Assembly: GCA_033807775.1 (NCBI GenBank)
Contig: CM066325.1
Location: forward strand, 21,013,301-21,077,300
Reading direction: 5' to 3'
Source of the DNA: Saussurea involucrata
Taxonomy: Eukaryota; Streptophyta; Magnoliopsida; Asterales; Asteraceae
DNA length: 64,000 nucleotides
A program made the translations under genes and the position numbers. Under the pieces are notes generated by a model, which saw nothing but the letters and a program-made list of their open reading frames with translations, did not search any database and was not told the origin of the DNA. Positions 56,601 to 64,000 of this stretch are shown one piece after another. Numbering within the stretch: position 1 is the stretch's first letter; the number at the start of each line of letters is the position of its first letter.

Positions 56601-58232
56601 ACCGACCATAAGAGTCTTCAACATCTTTTCGATCAGAAGGAACTGAATATGAGGCAAAGAAGATGGTTAGAACTGGTGAATGATTACGACTGTGAAATTC
56701 TTTATCACCCAGGAAAAGCAAATGTAGTGGCCGATGCGCTGAGTCGTCACGACAGAAGTGGAACAATAAAAGCTATATCATTACGAGTCGAACTCCTGCC
56801 TAATATCTTTGATGAATTGCTGAAATGTCAAACAGAAGCCTATCAGGAAGAACAGTTGAAATCAGAACGGTTAGTGGGGTTATCAGCATTGCTCGTAAAG
56901 GATGATCGTGGATTGTTGCATTTGGGAAACAGAATTTGGGTGCCTCGTTTGGGTGGTTTACGGGATCGGGTACTTCAAGAAGCTCATCAGTCTCGATTCT
57001 CGATACATCCAGGTACGAATAAAATGTATAAAGATCTGAAACAATTTTATTGGTGGCCGGGAATTAAAAGAAGCATTGCTCAGTATGTGGAAAATTGTAC
57101 AACTTGCAAAAAGGTAAAGATCGAACATCAAAAACCGTTTGGTCAGTTACAACGTCTGGAAATACCGATGTGGAAATGGGATCAGATCACTACTGATTTT
57201 ATTACAAAGTTACCAAGAACTCCGAAGGGGTTTGATTCTATTTGGGTGATTGTTGATAGGTTAACAAAGTCTGCTCACTTCTTGCCGATAAAAGAAACTG
57301 ATTCAATGGAACGCTTAGCTAAGTTGTACATAGATGAAATAGTAACTCGACACGGAGTACCAATCTCAATTATTTCAGATCGGGATAGTCGTTTTACTTC
57401 AAGGTTCTGGAGAAGTTTTCAAAAGGAGATGGGAACGCAGATAAAGTTAAGTACAACTTATCATCCTCAAACAGATGGTCAGAGTGAACGAACGATTCAG
57501 ACATTAGAAGATATGCTCAGGGCTTGCATTGTTGACTTTGAGGGATCGTGGGGTAAGCATTTACCGTTGATCGAATTTGCCTACAACAACAGTTATCATT
57601 CCAGCATTCAAGCGGCACCGTTTGAAGTTTTGTATGGTAGAAAATGTCGAACGCCTCTGTGTTGGAATGAAGTGGGAGAGAAACAGTTAGCGGGACCAGA
57701 TATAGTGCAGTTAACAGCGGATAAGGTTACTCAGATTCGGGAAAGATTGAAAGTGGCTCAAGACAGACAGAAAAGCTATGCCGACCGACGCCGGAAACCA
57801 TTAGAGTTCCAGGTTGGAGATTTTGTCATGTTAAAAGTCTCACCTTGGAAAGGAGTCATTCGATTTGGAAAGCAAGGTAAACTTAGTCCGAGATATATTG
57901 GACCGTTTGAAATTACGGAAAGAATTGGTGAAGTGGCTTATCGATTAAATCTTCCGCCAGAGTTAAGCAGAATTCACAACGCTTTTCATGTGTTGAATTT
58001 TCGAAAATGTTTGGTTACACCAGATCAGGCCGTCTCTTTACCAGATATACAAGTTGATGAAAAGTTGAATTATGTGGAGGAACCTGAAGCTATAATTGAT
58101 CACAAAGTTAAAGTGTTACGGAACAAAGAAATCAGGCAGGTAAAAGTTCAGTGGCGACATCATAGGGGTCAGGATGCTACGTGGGAATCAGGGTCAGAAA
58201 TGAGAGCCAATTACCCTCATCTGTTCACTTAA
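53661..58232 (+). CDS. Gypsy gag-pol polyprotein with chromodomain-like end, 1,523 residues
   Basis: Intact single frame. In order (approximate residues): basic Gly/Arg N-terminus; gag domain 105-260 (CDYKMFLSCKPPTYTGDRDP, WEEFVTAYREQFCP); two zinc knuckles near 340 (CFKCGKPGHVVKDC, CYTCNSPDHIMPDC); aspartic protease near 436 (LFDSGANRSFVS); reverse transcriptase 640-800 (YPLPRIDDLFDQL, FIDD near 770); RNase H from about 914 (YSDASKLGLGCVL); integrase zinc finger about 1110-1150 (HPGTNKMYKDL ... CTTCKKVK); integrase core D about 1177 (TTDFITKLP), D (IISDRDSRF, about 1239) and E (GQSERTIQTLEDML, about 1275); and a C-terminal chromodomain-like part (EAIIDHKVKVLRNKEIRQVK ... VQWRHHRGQDATWES) that may steer insertion to heterochromatin. 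RT precedes integrase, as in gypsy. No break. Confidence 0.95.
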   Translation: MASGTRQKNKRGGRNSGGENPPIGTGGRGRDSGRGRTVGRIGGRTGGRTQPQGTEFVTRDDLMAKMGRLQASIQAMFDQNRHNEVETQNPEPEDEMPITPTVIPVARRCDYKMFLSCKPPTYTGDRDPVKAMKWLKEIEAIFKTSKCADEDRVLYGVAMLKGDDLYWWESFIHSKGSDVYSNLSWEEFVTAYREQFCPQAAVKQLEGEFMNLQQGNLSVRDYTAIFLEKSRFAEYYVATEAMKTERFIFGLNSEVRKLVTAKGSDTFSAAVNAAENVERDIRRDTGDKSSGKRKWEGPPHDPRKSRFQRFDNRPPFRPAERPCPKCNRFHQGNCQVESRVCFKCGKPGHVVKDCHVTQFCYTCNSPDHIMPDCPQRRIQQGGSSGKPAIARPVVPRLEPPRIRGRSFQMTAKETEETPDVVTGTFFINSTRAKVLFDSGANRSFVSPSFAAHMCLKPKVLDRALLVDTANDNQVPVKEVYDSCVINIEGCGVPIQLFPIALIEFDVVVGMDWLAENQANIVCDKKLINVVLPEKGPIVIYGDRRNHQSSLISMIKARKCVNKGCPSYLTYMIDTKLEKSKLEDISIVSEFPEVFPEDLNSLPPVRQVEFGIDLIPGAAPVARAPYRLAPPEMKEMMTQLKDLPDKGFIRPSSSPWGAPVLFVKKNDGLMRMCIDYRELNKRTIKNKYPLPRIDDLFDQLVGACYFSKIDLRSGYHKLKVKEEDVLKTAFRTRYGHYEFLVMPFGLTNAPAAFMDLMNRVCKPYLDKFVIVFIDDILIYSRSKEDHAQHLRLILELLKKEKLYAKFSKCEFWLQEVQFLGHVVSEKGIQVDPMKVEAIEKWEPPRTPTEVRSFLGLAGYYRKFIKDFSRIATPLTKLTRKNLKFEWRAEQDETFRILKEKLCSAPILALLEGTDDFVVYSDASKLGLGCVLMQRGKVIAYASRQLKDHERQYPTHDMELAAVVFTLKIWRHYLYSSKCQIFTDHKSLQHLFDQKELNMRQRRWLELVNDYDCEILYHPGKANVVADALSRHDRSGTIKAISLRVELLPNIFDELLKCQTEAYQEEQLKSERLVGLSALLVKDDRGLLHLGNRIWVPRLGGLRDRVLQEAHQSRFSIHPGTNKMYKDLKQFYWWPGIKRSIAQYVENCTTCKKVKIEHQKPFGQLQRLEIPMWKWDQITTDFITKLPRTPKGFDSIWVIVDRLTKSAHFLPIKETDSMERLAKLYIDEIVTRHGVPISIISDRDSRFTSRFWRSFQKEMGTQIKLSTTYHPQTDGQSERTIQTLEDMLRACIVDFEGSWGKHLPLIEFAYNNSYHSSIQAAPFEVLYGRKCRTPLCWNEVGEKQLAGPDIVQLTADKVTQIRERLKVAQDRQKSYADRRRKPLEFQVGDFVMLKVSPWKGVIRFGKQGKLSPRYIGPFEITERIGEVAYRLNLPPELSRIHNAFHVLNFRKCLVTPDQAVSLPDIQVDEKLNYVEEPEAIIDHKVKVLRNKEIRQVKVQWRHHRGQDATWESGSEMRANYPHLFT

Positions 58233-58271
58233 ACTGAATTCCGGGACGGAATTCTTTTAAGGGGGAGATGT
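58233..58271 (+). promoter_or_regulatory. Hairpin plus polypurine tract of element A
   Basis: GAATTCCG (58236-58243) and CGGAATTC (58247-58254) form a perfect 8-bp stem with a 3-base loop, followed at once by the polypurine tract and the 3' LTR. Element B has the same stem with a 4-base loop. Confidence 0.75.
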
Positions 58272-59992
58272 TGTAATAACCAGGTATGTTATTTAATTAT
58301 TTAACTAATAATATTTAGTTAAAATAAGATTTGGGAAATTTATAAGTTGTTATATTAAGTTTTATAGAGTTAGAAGTTAAGGGAGTAAATTTTAAATTTT
58401 AAATAGAAGTATAAGGGTATTTTATGTCAATAGAAAGGAGTATGGGGTTGAATTGGTAGAAGTGAAGATATTTTTCACCTCCACCACCTCCATACTCTCA
58501 TAATAGGATGAGAGGTGTCATCTTGTAAACACATATAGCAAATTGATAGTGTGTGTGTGTGTGTTACGTGAAGAGAAAGAAAAGAGAAAGAGATAGTGAT
58601 TTTAAGAAGAAGAAGAGGAAGTTCATCATTAATTCTGCTGGGTTTTAATAACTACATCAAGGAATCAAGGTAACAATCTTATCTAAATCCTTTCTTTTAT
58701 GTTCATAAGTTGTTAAAAGAGTTATAAGTGGGTTTTAGTGATTTTAGGAAGATATGTATGTTTTGGGTATGGATTAGTGTTCTAGTAGTAGTAGAAAACC
58801 TATCTGCAAAGTTACATAAACATGCATGGATAAAATCTGCAAAATCTGGACTTAGGATGAACACAGTGGACTGAGACATTCAACCAAGTCGCAATAGTGG
58901 GTTGCGACATGGTTGAATGTTGCGACATTCATGAGTGTCGCAGCCTTGTGTTGCGACTTGCTCATTGAAGTCACAATAGTTGATTGCGACTTGGACATGA
59001 AGTCGCAATGGTCGTTTGCGACATGGTTTGGAATCGCAACAGTGGGTTGCGACTTGAAGTTGGAATCGCAATAGTGGACTGCGATTTGGGGGTGAAGTCG
59101 CAGTAGTTGATTGCGACTTGGGGTTGAAGTCGCAATAGTTAATTGCGACTTGGCTCTGTGCATTGCGACTTTAGTTCAAATTTTAGTAGGTTGCGATTTG
59201 AGTTGAGGATTTTGGGATTTTTATAGTTTAGTCTTGTAAACAGGATACTTTGTATTTTACTCAATTTCAGATTTTGTGAAAGATTGAAGTACGTGATATT
59301 TTGCTTGGAAAGAGATTTTGATAAACAACAAGGTGAGTTTTACTTCAAAGTATTTTTAACTGGAATACATCTGTGTGGATGCCGAATATTTGATAAATTG
59401 TATGAATATGTCATACGTGTGTAATTATGATATATTAAGATATTATAATTACGTGAGTATTATATTTTGATATAATATGTGGTCGGGCTTAGGACCGGTG
59501 TGTTAATTGGCTCGCAACCAATAAAGTTGGCCATTTGTGGAGTGATAAGGTGAGATGGGATGTGTGCGATGCACGAATTTTGGTTGGTATTAAATTACGT
59601 GTGATATATGTGTATTTATATAAAGAGGTTTTATATAAATGATTTTCATAATGATTTTCAAATGACAGGGATTTTCTCACTAGACCCTTAGGTCTAACCC
59701 TCATTTTCTGTTTTAAAAATATGTATTCCAGGTGGTGGTTCCAGTAATACCAAGTGATTAGAATATTTGATGGATAGCTTTTTGTGAAGGTGGTCGCTAT
59801 GAAGTTATGGATGCTTTTGTACTTATGACTTAGTTGTTAGTCATTATGTAATCTAAATAGGAACAAGTTTGTACTAAATTTCTTATTATGTTTAGCATAG
59901 TTTAAGGGACCGAATGTGAAATGTGATGTACTTTCTTTGAAAATATGTTACGAATTATATGTTATTTGTATATTTGTATATGGGATGTTACA
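58272..59992 (+). repeat. 3' LTR of element A
   Basis: 1,721 bp. Hairpin array at about 58880-59165 and hairpin TAGACC/GGTCTA at 59681-59696. A small duplication (AAATTTTAAATTTT) explains part of the length difference from the 5' LTR. Confidence 0.92.
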
Positions 59993-59997
59993 CTCAC

Positions 59998-60537
59998 CTT
60001 CTACTCTTATACTTACCTCAAAACAACACTAATCTCTCTTCATTCATTAACCTTGCCACCAAACCGTTTGACTAAGGAATCCAAGACCAGATCCCCTCAC
60101 TCGATCTTGAATTGAAGGTTTTCAAGATGCCAACATAATTCTCACTTCCTATCCCAGAGAGAATACCTCTAGACAGTTGACATTCCAGACAACACTTCTT
60201 CTAGAAGTTACAAACATCACAAGGGATCTCTCATGCCACATCGACTCTTTGCTAACAAATACAAGGTTAGAACCTTCTACATACTCTCACACTCACCACT
60301 CATCCCGACAATAGTGATTGATTACACCCATGCACCTGTAAATCCATAATAGCATTGGCCAGATGCGATTTGAATTTACCTTACATGAGGGTTCTCACTA
60401 CCATTGTCAAGATATCTTACGATTAAGGTCTTTCCTAATGGCTTCCTATATCTCAGTGGTGACTCACTCTACCCCACAGTTTAAGTTTAGGCCCATCTGG
60501 TCACCAAAATCCCTTAAACTATGGCTCTGATACCATT
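59998..60537 (-). promoter_or_regulatory. Internal region of element B, part 2: leader and primer site
   Basis: Primer-binding site 60535-60524. Hairpin 60370-60348: stem AATCGCAT/ATGCTATT (one mismatch) around loop CTGGCCA. Two stem pairs differ from elements A, C and H on both sides, keeping the pairing. No gag start codon in a long frame follows. Confidence 0.68.
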
Positions 60538-62243
60538 TGTAACGACCCAAATTCTATAAAATAACATTAAACAAAATTACAACCAAAAACGGTCCCAACA
60601 CATATAATTTACATAAGTTCTACTCTAAACTCGCAGCGGAAACACCTTCACAACCGAGATACTACAGGAAGCCCGGCGGTAATCTACAAGTCTTCACTAA
60701 CCTCTAGCTCTTCTACCTTGACACGACCTTCCATCATCATCAGATGAAACTCCATACACGACTAACACCTGAAAATGGTTTAGTTTTTGAAAAAGCGAGG
60801 GTTAGACCATGAGGTCTAGTGAATTCCCTCTTTAAAAACAATTTCACACACATAGTAGTATAAAGCATTTAACCATTAAAATAATCGAAAATCTAGTTTA
60901 AATACTCGACTCCACATAAGGGGATAGCACAGGGGTCGCAACGTTCATCACCTTACTAAGCCAGGTACGACATTCACCTTACAAAGCCAGGTACGACGTT
61001 CACCTTACAAAGCCAGGCACGACGTTCATCACCTTACAAAGCCAGGCACAACATTCGGGCATCAATAATAGTTTCCCACTGTGCAACCCGACTCCCCACA
61101 TAACAACATCATCACAAGCATATGCAATCAACGTTTACATATAAATGAACGTATAAACAACTTGCATGCAATTGTAAACATTTCCATGTCATGTACAATA
61201 AAACCTTTCAAACAGTTTAATCATGTCATCATGCTCATAACCATAATCAGTTATGAAAACCTTTCGCAAAACATTTCATTCACACAAAGAAGGTAAGGGA
61301 AACTCACCTTAGCCTTAGCACATCGACACACGCTCCGGAACACACTTTAGCTCAAACCGAACACCTGAATTTGGACGTCATAAGAATGGTGTTAACCATC
61401 TAATTACATCCCAAAACATCCCTACTAAGCCCCTAAGACAAACCCCCAAACGATGCCTCGATTCTAGACCCGAAACACGAAGCGACTCGAAGAAGGTGCA
61501 CAAAACAGGGGCTTGCGCCACTTGTCATGCGGTTTGCAAACCGTGGGACAAACCGCGCAACTACCTGTTTTGCCCCTCTCAATTCTGCACACCACTTTCA
61601 GTCCGAAATTTCACCCTTTCTCAACCCCAACTCATCCCAAATCGATTTTAAGCCTCCAAAATGAAATAATGAATGTTCTAAACCTTCCCCATAATTACCA
61701 AACATCAAAACATCATTTAATCTAATGAAACTCAACCAAAACCCAACCATTGATTCATGATTCAAAACCCAAAAGCTCAAACTCAAACCATAACAAGTAT
61801 GGAGATTGCTTAACAAATATGAAGAGATTTCTCAATGTTCTGATCCAAAACTTAAGGGAATCACTCCCAAAATCAATTGTTTCTTATTCCATTGATTAGA
61901 AATCACAATCCCAAAGATTACAAAACCCCAAGCTACAAAACAACACACTCAACTATGAAGAAGAAGAAATAGGGTTCATACCTTGAAGGAGATGAAGTTT
62001 CTAGCCTTGAATTCTCCTTGCACCAAGCTCTCATGAAGAATTAAGCCTCTTTCTCTTTGATTCCCTCTCAAGCCTCAACAATACGTTCATATCATAAGAA
62101 TGGAGAAGGGTTTAGGGTTTTACCCTTTTTAAATTTTCCAGCTTTTGCTACTTAGTCCAAAAGTTACGTTTTTTTTCACACTTTGGCCACCAAATTCCCA
62201 TTTCATTCCAAAATACTACAAAAAGGCAATATGGGATGTTACA
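60538..62243 (-). repeat. 5' LTR of element B
   Basis: 1,706 bp, close to the left LTR. Hairpin TAGACC/GGTCTA at 60803-60818. Tandem CCTTACAAAGCCAGG units at about 60935-61060, one fewer or more than in the partner. Confidence 0.9.
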
Positions 62244-62248
62244 CTTTG

Positions 62249-62421
62249 TATTGCTTTTCTTTGACATTGTTGTATAACATTTGTGATATTTCTAGCTTAT
62301 GTTTGTGTTTGAGCTTTTTGTTAGATTTCCTTTCATCCTTTGTTAAAAAGGTTGTACGTCACTATTGAATCCTTTGCAGGCTGGATGGATGGAATACGGG
62401 AGGCATGATTACCGAAAGGTT
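62249..62421 (+). other. Intron end and exon-like piece
   Basis: A T-rich stretch ends in CCTTTGCAG (62380), followed by an open stretch AGWMEYGRHDYRK to the donor-like AAAG|GTT at 62419/62420. It may be an exon of the same unidentified gene as 37970-40191. Family not recognised. Confidence 0.35.
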
Positions 62422-63127
62422 TGAGGGCAAGTGCAGAGTTTCAGTTTGAGGGCCTGAGGAATCTGGTATAAGTGATCAAACTGTTTGATGGGTCTGTCCA
62501 CATTAAGCTGCTGGATCAGACCATGGGCAGGTTAACTAATCCCAACTGCTTTGAATAATTGACAGCGTGGTGCAGGTCGTGGAAAGTGCAGAGTTTAAGT
62601 TTGAGGGCTTGAGAAATCTGGTATAATTGATCAAGCTGTTTGATGGGTCTGTCCACATTAAGCTGCTGGATTAAACCATGGGCCGGTTAACGAATCCCTC
62701 TAACAGCTGCTTTGAATAACTGAAAGCATGGTGCAGATCGTGGAAAGTGCAGAGTTTCAGTTCGAGGGCATGAGGAATCTGGTAAATTTGATCAAGTTGT
62801 CCACATTAAGCTGCTGGATCAGACCATGGGCCGGCTGAATTTTTTTATCTCGAGTGATGCTTGTGCTGTTGAACAACCAGATTTGGTCTGGAAGGTCGGA
62901 ACATATGAGAGAAAAGGGGTATTTGGTTCAAGTTTTGTGATGAAGTCCTTAATGGTGCTCTTAGTTTATTCCTGGTAAACTAGAGTTTTGTGGTTGGTTT
63001 TTTGCTCCCTTAGATCTCCTGTTTGTTTTTTTCTTGGGTAGTGGTGCTCGTGGCTCTTGTTTGCTGCTGTAACTTTTGTTGTAAATTTTGGTTGGTAATA
63101 AAGTTTTTGGTTTTGCCTTCCAACAAA
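62422..63127 (+). mobile_element. Non-LTR retroelement (truncated LINE or SINE-like)
   Basis: Flanked by a 17-bp direct repeat, ATGATTACCGAAAGGTT (62405-62421 and 63128-63144), a typical target-primed duplication. The 3' end is GGTAATAAAGTTTTTGGTTT then a short CAACAAA tail. No reverse transcriptase ORF is present. It landed exactly on the donor side of the exon-like piece. Confidence 0.72.
62431..62830 (+). repeat. 155-161-bp tandem repeat inside the non-LTR insertion
   Basis: Copies start at 62431, 62586 and 62747 (GTGCAGAGTTTCAGTT and variants). The third is shortened internally. Shared words include CCACATTAAGCTGCTGGAT and ACCATGGGCCGG. Confidence 0.85.
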
Positions 63128-63144
63128 ATGATTACCGAAAGGTT

Positions 63145-63735
63145 AACTTGTAGCTTATGTGTACTTGCTTCGATCCTTTTAATGGCTATATTTTTTAATC
63201 AGAATAACTGTTTGTTGACTTATGTTTTTTTTAAAGATTCATTATTGTTGTGAGTATGATCCAAAAAAAGGCCGTCATATCCCTAACTATAAATGGTGAT
63301 TGTAGCATGGGCTTTTTTGTTTGATCTTTTGGCCAAATGTTGCTGAGTATTGTTGGACTGTTGTTGTATTAGAAAAGAGAAGGCGTTCGTATAAATTTAT
63401 ATCTTATGGTAAAATTGGTTGTTTCCTAGCAGATAGAAGCAAATATAACTTTTTGCATCTCATGTATTAATTACACTAAAATCACGTGTAAAATCGCATG
63501 TGATTTGGTCGTTTTCGTGTTCTTTTATTTAGTTATTGTCCTCGTTTGAATCTCCTTCTATCATATTTCTTAAAGAAGTATATAGTATGATGTTGATTAT
63601 TATACTCTTGCAAACCAGCCAGATCATCTCCTTTTTGTGGTTTACAAGAAAATTTTACATTCCGCTGTATTACAGCGGGTACGTTCCGTTGTATTACAGC
63701 GGGTACATTACTAGTGTGTATATATATGAGAAAAC
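63145..63735. other. Intron-like or intergenic sequence
   Basis: AT-rich without an ORF of note. 63661-63708 has two copies of a roughly 25-bp hairpin unit (CCGCTGTATTACAGCGG and CCGTTGTATTACAGCGG). Confidence 0.4.
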
Positions 63736-64000
63736 AAGAAAAAAACCGCAATCCCTCGCTAATCCCTCACTAATTATCGACTGATTACAAGAGTCCCTCG
63801 CTAATCCCTCGCTAATTAGTGAGTGATTAGCGAGGGATTGACCACAAACTCAATCCCTCGCTAATCCGTCGCTAACCCCTCACTAATTAGCGAGGATTTA
63901 GCGAGGGATTGAGGTTTGTGGTCAATCCCTCGCTAATCACTCGCTAATTAGCGAGGGATTAATCACAAACCCAATCACTCGCTAATCCCTCACTAATTAG
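63736..64000. repeat. Palindromic CTCGCTAATTAGCGAG repeats at the window edge
   Basis: About fifteen AATCCCTCGCTAAT / ATTAGCGAGGGATT words in both orientations, forming long inverted repeats. It resembles the subterminal region of a CACTA- or foldback-type element that continues past the window. Confidence 0.7.

Larger units (their letters stand above)
51686..59992 (+). mobile_element. Intact Ty3/gypsy retrotransposon (element A)
   Basis: Complete 8,307-bp element. LTRs 51686-53399 (1,714 bp) and 58272-59992 (1,721 bp), about twenty substitutions and a few indels apart by eye. Target duplication CTCAC (51681-51685 and 59993-59997). Primer-binding site TGGTATCAGAGC (53402-53413); polypurine tract TTTTAAGGGGGAGATG (58255-58270). 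One long gag-pol frame. Long LTRs, initiator-Met primer and C-terminal chromodomain-like segment fit a Tekay/Del chromovirus. It split element B. Confidence 0.95.
46191..62243 (-). mobile_element. Non-coding gypsy derivative (element B), interrupted by element A
   Basis: Target duplication CTTTG (46186-46190 and 62244-62248) brackets two minus-oriented LTRs: 46191-47894 (3' LTR) and 60538-62243 (5' LTR). Primer-binding site 60535-60524; polypurine tract with GGGGGAGG next to the left LTR. The internal part (47895-51685 plus 59998-60537, about 4.3 kb) has no long ORF and no gag or pol motif I can recognise, so it is a large non-autonomous derivative (LARD-like). Element A is inserted inside it with its own duplication. 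Confidence 0.88.

Overview
This window is plant nuclear DNA. It is AT-rich and gene-poor, built mostly of LTR retrotransposons nested in one another, with plant DNA transposons (CACTA, PIF/Harbinger, MITEs) between them. Plant-type splice sites, chromovirus-type Ty3/gypsy elements, Sirevirus-like Ty1/copia pieces and a PIF-type Myb/SANT ORF point to a eudicot. Asteraceae is my guess from the look of the element families, but the sequence shown does not prove it.

Layout. 1-12169 is a stack of nested LTR elements: a minus-strand gypsy element cut by the window edge (1-2322) sits in a minus-strand copia gag (2323-5530), which sits in a gypsy LTR (5531-6577), which sits in a broken downstream ORF of a Sirevirus-like element (6578-9642). 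Two more Sirevirus-like relics lie in opposite orientations (9643-12169 minus, 12170 to about 17000 plus). A tRNA-derived SINE (18128-18245) abuts a 6.7-kb CACTA transposon (18249-24911). The CACTA element carries a broken Ptta/En-Spm ORF, one captured homocysteine S-methyltransferase exon, and a nested 1.8-kb PIF/Harbinger element with an intact two-exon Myb/SANT-like gene. 25442-28861 holds a CACTA end, a partial minus-strand gypsy element and two foldback elements.

The clearest host gene is a single-exon, multi-pass membrane protein of unknown function (30349-32525), broken by one frameshift. About 260 bp past its stop is a very young gag-only copia element (32789-35729; LTRs identical by eye, 5-bp target duplication AAACT). 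36647-37834 is a cluster of foldback MITEs plus a Harbinger fragment. 37970-40191 and 62381-62421 contain exon-like pieces that may belong to an unidentified host gene. Between them lie an intact copia gag-pol element (40243-45176), two MITEs, and a 16-kb composite: a minus-strand non-coding gypsy derivative (46191-62243, target duplication CTTTG) interrupted by an intact gypsy element (51686-59992, target duplication CTCAC).

The most interesting signal is RNA-like structure shared by gypsy families whose LTR sequences otherwise differ. All keep a short hairpin near the 3' part of the LTR (TAGACC/GGTCTA, with a covarying TAGGC/GCCTA version). All four that retain a leader keep, between primer-binding site and gag, a hairpin with invariant loop CTGGCCA and covarying stem, which resembles a retroviral dimerisation (kissing-loop) signal. 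Many LTRs and one gag-pol spacer also carry family-specific tandem arrays whose unit is itself a hairpin. In two elements the same repeat motif appears both in the LTR and in the coding region.
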